IMG/VR virus record: IMGVR_UViG_3300028008_000040
Coordinates: 1 to 37,824 of that record
DNA length: 37,824 nucleotides
Origin: a virus
Direction: 5' to 3' (one strand)
Shown: positions 37,205-37,824 of the stretch, one piece after another
How positions within the stretch are numbered: position 1 is the stretch's first letter
Layout of the letters: every line of letters begins with the position of its first letter
Notes under the pieces: model-generated
What the model was told of the DNA's origin: nothing
The model's input: the letters and a program-made list of their open reading frames with translations, nothing else
Database searches by the model: none
Position numbers and translations under genes: made by a program

Positions 37205-37824
37205 AGGTGTTCTTGTAATAGCTAGAAATAACAAGAATATTGATTACGTCAAGCAAGCAATATTCTTAGCTAAAAACGTGTCAAAGTATTTAAATTTGCC
37301 CACATCGATTATTACTGATAATGCAAATTATGTTACTGAACACTTTGACCCGACTGTCTTTGATAAAATTATTTCTATAGAGTATGATGATGCAATGAAT
37401 TCGCGTAGTTTTTATGACGGCGGATTAGCATCAAAGAGTGACAATTTTAAAAATTCGTCGAGGTCTGTTGTATACGATCTTACTCCTTATGACGAAACTC
37501 TTTTATTAGATAGCGACTTTGTTATTAACAATGATATGTTTTTAAAATGCTTTGAAAGCAATCAAGATTTGCTACTTTATAAAGACTCTTGTGAGTTAAG
37601 TAACACACGTAACACAAAAGAATTTACATATATTAGTGATACGGGCTGTGAATTTTACTGGGCAACATGTGTTTTCTTTAGAAAAAGTTCAGTAAATAAA
37701 ATATATTTTAATCTAATTAAACATATACAAGATGAATGGAATCATTACAGAAGACTTTATCAAATTCAATCAAACTTATTTAGAAATGATTTTGCGTTTA
37801 GTATAGCTATTCATATAATGAACG
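37197..37824 (+). CDS. Glycosyltransferase-like protein (3' end outside window)
   Basis: The frame opens with ATG at 37197 inside the end of the previous gene and stays open to the window edge (209 codons). The N-terminus MSKGVLVIARNNKNIDYVKQ and AIFLAKNVSKYLNLPTSIIT resemble a Rossmann-like nucleotide-sugar-binding half. ETLLLDSDFVI holds a DSD at 105-107, the DxD motif that binds metal and sugar nucleotide in GT-A-fold transferases. Downstream is YWATCVFFRKS and a final NLFRNDFAFSIAIHIMN. It probably transfers a sugar to a virion or host component (or DNA); the acceptor is not determinable. It is transcribed with the 117-residue gene. The missing C-terminus limits certainty. Confidence 0.65.
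   Translation, partial: MSKGVLVIARNNKNIDYVKQAIFLAKNVSKYLNLPTSIITDNANYVTEHFDPTVFDKIISIEYDDAMNSRSFYDGGLASKSDNFKNSSRSVVYDLTPYDETLLLDSDFVINNDMFLKCFESNQDLLLYKDSCELSNTRNTKEFTYISDTGCEFYWATCVFFRKSSVNKIYFNLIKHIQDEWNHYRRLYQIQSNLFRNDFAFSIAIHIMN

Noticed and set aside
1-37824. tRNA genes, CRISPR arrays or insertion sequences
   Set aside because: No T-loop/anticodon arrangement, spaced direct repeats or transposase frames were found. Coding sequence fills nearly all of the window.

Overview
The window is a late structural region of a tailed phage with a contractile tail (T4-like myovirus). Three genes are recognisable by sequence as the baseplate core: a gp5-like central spike, gp25 and gp6. They lie on one strand in tight order, with structural and fibre genes downstream. 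The DNA is AT-rich (roughly one third G+C by eye), and codons favour A/T. Several proteins look like those I recall from marine T4-like phages of cyanobacteria and Pelagibacter-type hosts: paired fibre genes, the GYGQ-loop/FFNSGGQ proteins, the small conserved virion protein after the giant gene, and the 117-residue protein followed by a glycosyltransferase-like gene. I infer an AT-rich marine bacterium as host, but nothing in the window identifies it.

Layout, all on the + strand. 1-5086: hub and cell-wall penetration (a partial hub-associated protein, a lysozyme-like protein, and a gp5-like spike carrying a C-terminal M15 peptidase domain). 5098-9215: wedge proteins gp25 and an enlarged gp6 ending in a serine tail. 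9215-24673: one 5152-residue protein covering 41% of the window. It sits where T4 has genes 7-10 and is built from repeated beta modules, an interrupted FG-GAP-like propeller and several chitin-binding-like (CBM5/12-like) modules. 24699-25292: a small conserved virion protein. 25297-30765: three tandem paralogous fibre proteins with a shared N-terminal domain and different C-termini. 30775-36780: two paralogous adhesin-type proteins. 36781-37824: a sharp change to a consensus sigma70 promoter driving a small unknown gene and a glycosyltransferase-like gene cut by the window edge.

Genes 1-30765 are packed with stop/start overlaps (TAATG) or short gaps. Each of the four gaps of about 25 bases or more in the structural block contains (C/A)ATAAATA, which fits a T4-type late promoter. 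The one other large gap instead has TTGACA-17-TATACT. No tRNA, CRISPR, integrase, transposase or diversity-generating retroelement was seen, and no stretch over 300 bases lacks a gene.

The most unusual observation is a DUF4214-like module (Y-x-WDDW ... LYRKx-x-x-GxAYW ... GTVVxDRG) present three times. A tandem pair splits a Calx-beta-like domain of the 1542-residue adhesin. A single copy splits the N-terminal domain of the 443-residue paralogue. In both cases an uninterrupted version of the split domain is also in the window, so the insertion points can be read directly.
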